Positions 61,724 to 64,000 of a stretch of 64,000 nucleotides of DNA are shown here, piece after piece. The DNA is taken from the NCBI GenBank assembly GCA_902614065.1, contig CACMJT010000001.1, positions 241,420 through 305,419 of the forward strand. The letters are read 5' to 3'. The DNA is from an uncultured Bacteroidota bacterium (GTDB lineage: Bacteria; Bacteroidota; Bacteroidia; Flavobacteriales; Flavobacteriaceae). The notes under the pieces were generated by a model, which ran no database searches, was not told where the DNA came from, and was given only the letters and a program-made list of their open reading frames with translations. Position 1 is the stretch's first letter; each line of letters begins with the position of its first letter. Both the position numbers and the translations under genes were made by a program.

Positions 61724-63970
61724 ATGAAAAAATTAATCACTCTTATACTATTTCCACTAATAAGTTTTTCACAAGGTGGTGTAATGATCACAGAAATTGC
61801 AGATCCGAACGATAATGCAAGTGCTAGATATGTAGAAATTTATAATTCTGGTTCTGATCAATCAATGTCAGATTACTACTTGTTAAGGTGGACTAATGGA
61901 AGTGGTACTTCCCAAAATACTGCAATTTCACTTGCAACAGCTTGCGGAAGCACATTATATAGGTTTCAATATTGCATAATTAGTAGCGATACTGAAAGTA
62001 ACTTCGCTGGATATTATGGAATTTACTCGGATGATCGAGGAGGAACTGGAGGTTCTGTTGATAGTAATGGTGATGATAATATAGCAATAGTAACATCCGC
62101 AGGTGGTTCTTTTAATTCTGCCAGTTACACACTGATTGACGTTTTCGGAAATGCTGGAGAGGATGGAACTGGAACATGGCACGAGTTTGAGAATGGTAGG
62201 GTTGAAAGAAAAAGTTCAGTTCAAAACCCAGTAGCAAACTGGAATCAACAAAACGATTGGAATGTTGATGGTGATAATGGAAACGGTGCAGGTGCGAGAA
62301 ATGTAAATCAAGATTTTGACCCTGGAAGATGGATAGGGTCAAATGATGTTGATACCTGGATTGGTGGTACAAGTGGTGATTGGTCTGTTGGCTCGAATTG
62401 GGGAAGTGGTAGTGTACCAACTACAGACGAAAGAGTTTGGATTCGACAACTTGACGGCTCAAATAATGCATTAGAATTAGGTTCAGGAAATTCAGCGGGA
62501 AATACATATACAATTCCAAAATTGTATATATACTCTGGGGGTGCAATGACAATTAATAAGGACGGAGCATTAACTGTAACAGGGGAAGTCACAAATAATG
62601 GGACATTGACAATTCAGTCAGATTCTGATGAGTCAGGAAGTTTAATTGCTAAATCAGCTTCTACACCAAGCATTACCTACAACAATTATATCTTTTCAGC
62701 TCAATGGAAACTAATTGGATTACCTGTCACGGGTGAAGTTGTCAATGATATTGATGATAATTTACTTTCTAGTGGTTCCAAAAGCGCAATTGGTTACTAT
62801 GACAATGATAAAGCTGGGGGAGCAGGTTGGGTTACATTTAACACCGGATCAACAAGCGGAACAGAACTTGTAAATACTAGAGGCTACGAAATTAGAGCAG
62901 CAAGTTCACCTGGAACTGTTTCATTTACAGGTACGATGTTAAACTCTGATTTAACAAACGTTGCAATAACTACTGAGTCCAGTCCAGGATCAAATTGGAA
63001 TTTAGTTGGAAATCCCTACCCATCATATGTTAGAATGACTGATGACTCTGGTGATACAACCAATAATTTCTTGAAAGTTAATGCATCTGCCATTGATGAT
63101 ACAGCAGAGGCAGTTTATGGCTGGGATGGAACTTCATACGATATTTACGACCATGATGATGACGCATCTGGAAGACCAGATTTAATTGCACCTGGCACTG
63201 GCTTTTTCATATATGCTGCGTCGGACACCAATGTTTCATTCACTGAAGCCATGCAGGTTCACAGTGGAGGCATTGGCTTTCATGGTAGTCTAGCTAATGG
63301 ATCAGAGAGCCAAAGAAGTGCAAAAGTTACAATTAGAATGCATGATGAGTTCTTATCTAAAAACTTGAGAATTTTATTTAATGATAAATCATCAATTGGT
63401 CTTGACAGAGGAGGTGATATTAGGGCGTTTCCTTTTGGAGAATCTCATATATACATGCAGCTGTTGGAAGGATATCAAAATGTTGATTTTGCAAAACAAT
63501 CATTGCCTTATGAAAAAATATCTGATATAATAATTCCCATTGGCATAGAAACACCTGGGAGCACAATGGTTTTAAATTTTGTTGAAAACACCCTTCCTGA
63601 ATATATCGACATGTATTTGGAAGATACTCAGGAAAATACTTTCAAGAAAATAACTGACGGTTTTGAAATTAACTTTGATGAAGCTTATGAAGGTTTGGGT
63701 AGATTCTACTTACACTTTACTGACCAATTGATTCCAGAACTTCCAACTGATGATAACCTTAGAATTTACAAAGGTTCTGACGCTGATGTTATGGTCATGG
63801 GAGCTGTTGGTAAAAATTACTCAGCGAAAGTTTATGACTACTCAGGTAGATTGATCAAAGAAATTAATTTCAATCACAAAACAAAAATCAATGACTTAGA
63901 TAGCAAGATGAAAATCTTGAGAATAGAGTCAGAAGAAGGATTAACCATTAAGAAATTCAAATTAAACTAA
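61724..63970 (+). CDS. Secreted lamin-tail-domain surface protein, probable type IX secretion cargo
   Basis: 748 residues. The signal peptide MKKLITLILFPLISFSQ (1-17) fixes the start at 61724. A lamin-tail domain (about 19-200) starts GVMITEIADPNDNASARYVE. Then come a WIGGTSGDWSVGSNWGSGS segment and a beta-rich middle with GSNWNLVGNPYPS, as in many Bacteroidota surface proteins. The last ~75 residues (SAKVYDYSGRLIKEI and KKFKLN end) resemble a type IX sorting domain but lack the usual PNP opening. Many Asp/Asn/Gly residues suggest calcium-binding loops. Function may be adhesion or nucleic-acid/polymer binding; unproven. Confidence 0.8.
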   Translation: MKKLITLILFPLISFSQGGVMITEIADPNDNASARYVEIYNSGSDQSMSDYYLLRWTNGSGTSQNTAISLATACGSTLYRFQYCIISSDTESNFAGYYGIYSDDRGGTGGSVDSNGDDNIAIVTSAGGSFNSASYTLIDVFGNAGEDGTGTWHEFENGRVERKSSVQNPVANWNQQNDWNVDGDNGNGAGARNVNQDFDPGRWIGSNDVDTWIGGTSGDWSVGSNWGSGSVPTTDERVWIRQLDGSNNALELGSGNSAGNTYTIPKLYIYSGGAMTINKDGALTVTGEVTNNGTLTIQSDSDESGSLIAKSASTPSITYNNYIFSAQWKLIGLPVTGEVVNDIDDNLLSSGSKSAIGYYDNDKAGGAGWVTFNTGSTSGTELVNTRGYEIRAASSPGTVSFTGTMLNSDLTNVAITTESSPGSNWNLVGNPYPSYVRMTDDSGDTTNNFLKVNASAIDDTAEAVYGWDGTSYDIYDHDDDASGRPDLIAPGTGFFIYAASDTNVSFTEAMQVHSGGIGFHGSLANGSESQRSAKVTIRMHDEFLSKNLRILFNDKSSIGLDRGGDIRAFPFGESHIYMQLLEGYQNVDFAKQSLPYEKISDIIIPIGIETPGSTMVLNFVENTLPEYIDMYLEDTQENTFKKITDGFEINFDEAYEGLGRFYLHFTDQLIPELPTDDNLRIYKGSDADVMVMGAVGKNYSAKVYDYSGRLIKEINFNHKTKINDLDSKMKILRIESEEGLTIKKFKLN

Positions 63971-63975
63971 GAATA

Positions 63976-64000
63976 ATGAAAAAGAAACAAACAAAAATAA
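63976..64000 (+). CDS. Start of a further gene, cut by the window edge
   Basis: ATG five bases after the preceding stop, coding MKKKQTKI. The Lys-rich opening fits a signal peptide, perhaps of a protein secreted with its neighbour, but eight codons cannot establish a gene. Confidence 0.3.

Overview
The window is a gene-dense, AT-rich stretch of core chromosome from a member of the Bacteroidota, most likely a streamlined marine Flavobacteriales. The main evidence is the gene content and order: rel-fur-purA, pyrG-yidC, rpmB-rpmG-DUF4295-ftsY-rimO, tuf-tRNA-Trp-secE-nusG-rplKAJL-rpoBC-DUF3467, a bacillithiol enzyme (BshC), DUF349 and DUF4369 proteins, choice-of-anchor-B (LVIVD) and lamin-tail cell-surface proteins. 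Starts lack obvious Shine-Dalgarno sequences, and many are preceded by the Bacteroidota -7 element TAnnTTTG. No rRNA, CRISPR, insertion sequence, prophage or defence module is visible. No gap between genes exceeds about 215 bases. The species assignment is inference.

Left part (1-25180). A truncated cysteine desulfurase diverges from a plus-strand run: TrmH-like RNA methylase, Rel, Fur-type regulator, PurA, a large OstA/LptA-like protein, class III aminotransferase, TPR protein, two tandem DUF368 proteins, AroE and a DUF349 protein. MazG, peptide deformylase and RuvX follow on the minus strand. DapD, TsaC/Sua5, a CCA-adding-type tRNA nucleotidyltransferase and a heme A synthase split over two overlapping frames follow on the plus strand. 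Then come a kinase-like unknown protein (-), UvrB (+), Hsp20 and SucC (-), and LysA (+).

Middle (25173-46514). A 17-gene minus-strand block contains mnmA, yidC, pyrG, a LysM/periplasmic-binding-fold protein, guaA, bshC, rimO, ftsY with a long Pro-Glu/Asp linker, DUF4295, rpmG, rpmB, cinA, a FAH-family hydrolase, a DEDDh exonuclease, a 2-oxo-acid dehydrogenase E2 and recR. It is followed by a sodium:solute symporter (+), FabH (-), HtpG and a DUF4369 lipoprotein (+).

Right part (46511-64000). The minus-strand transcription/translation cluster runs tuf, tRNA-Trp, secE, nusG, rplK, rplA, rplJ, rplL, rpoB, rpoC, DUF3467, idi, queD. The window ends with a choice-of-anchor-B lipoprotein (-), a lamin-tail secreted protein (+) and the first bases of a further gene.

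The most unusual points are these: a one-base homopolymer difference that splits heme A synthase; an atypical kinase-like unknown protein opposite uvrB; a TGTCAT-type repeat shared by the hsp20, htpG and uvrB upstream regions; -7 promoter elements that abut start codons and predict leaderless mRNAs; five of six convergent gene pairs overlapping at their 3' ends; and an FtsY with a duplicated FFKRLF motif at both ends of its repeat linker. I did not find a convincing new multi-gene system; the window is mainly housekeeping.
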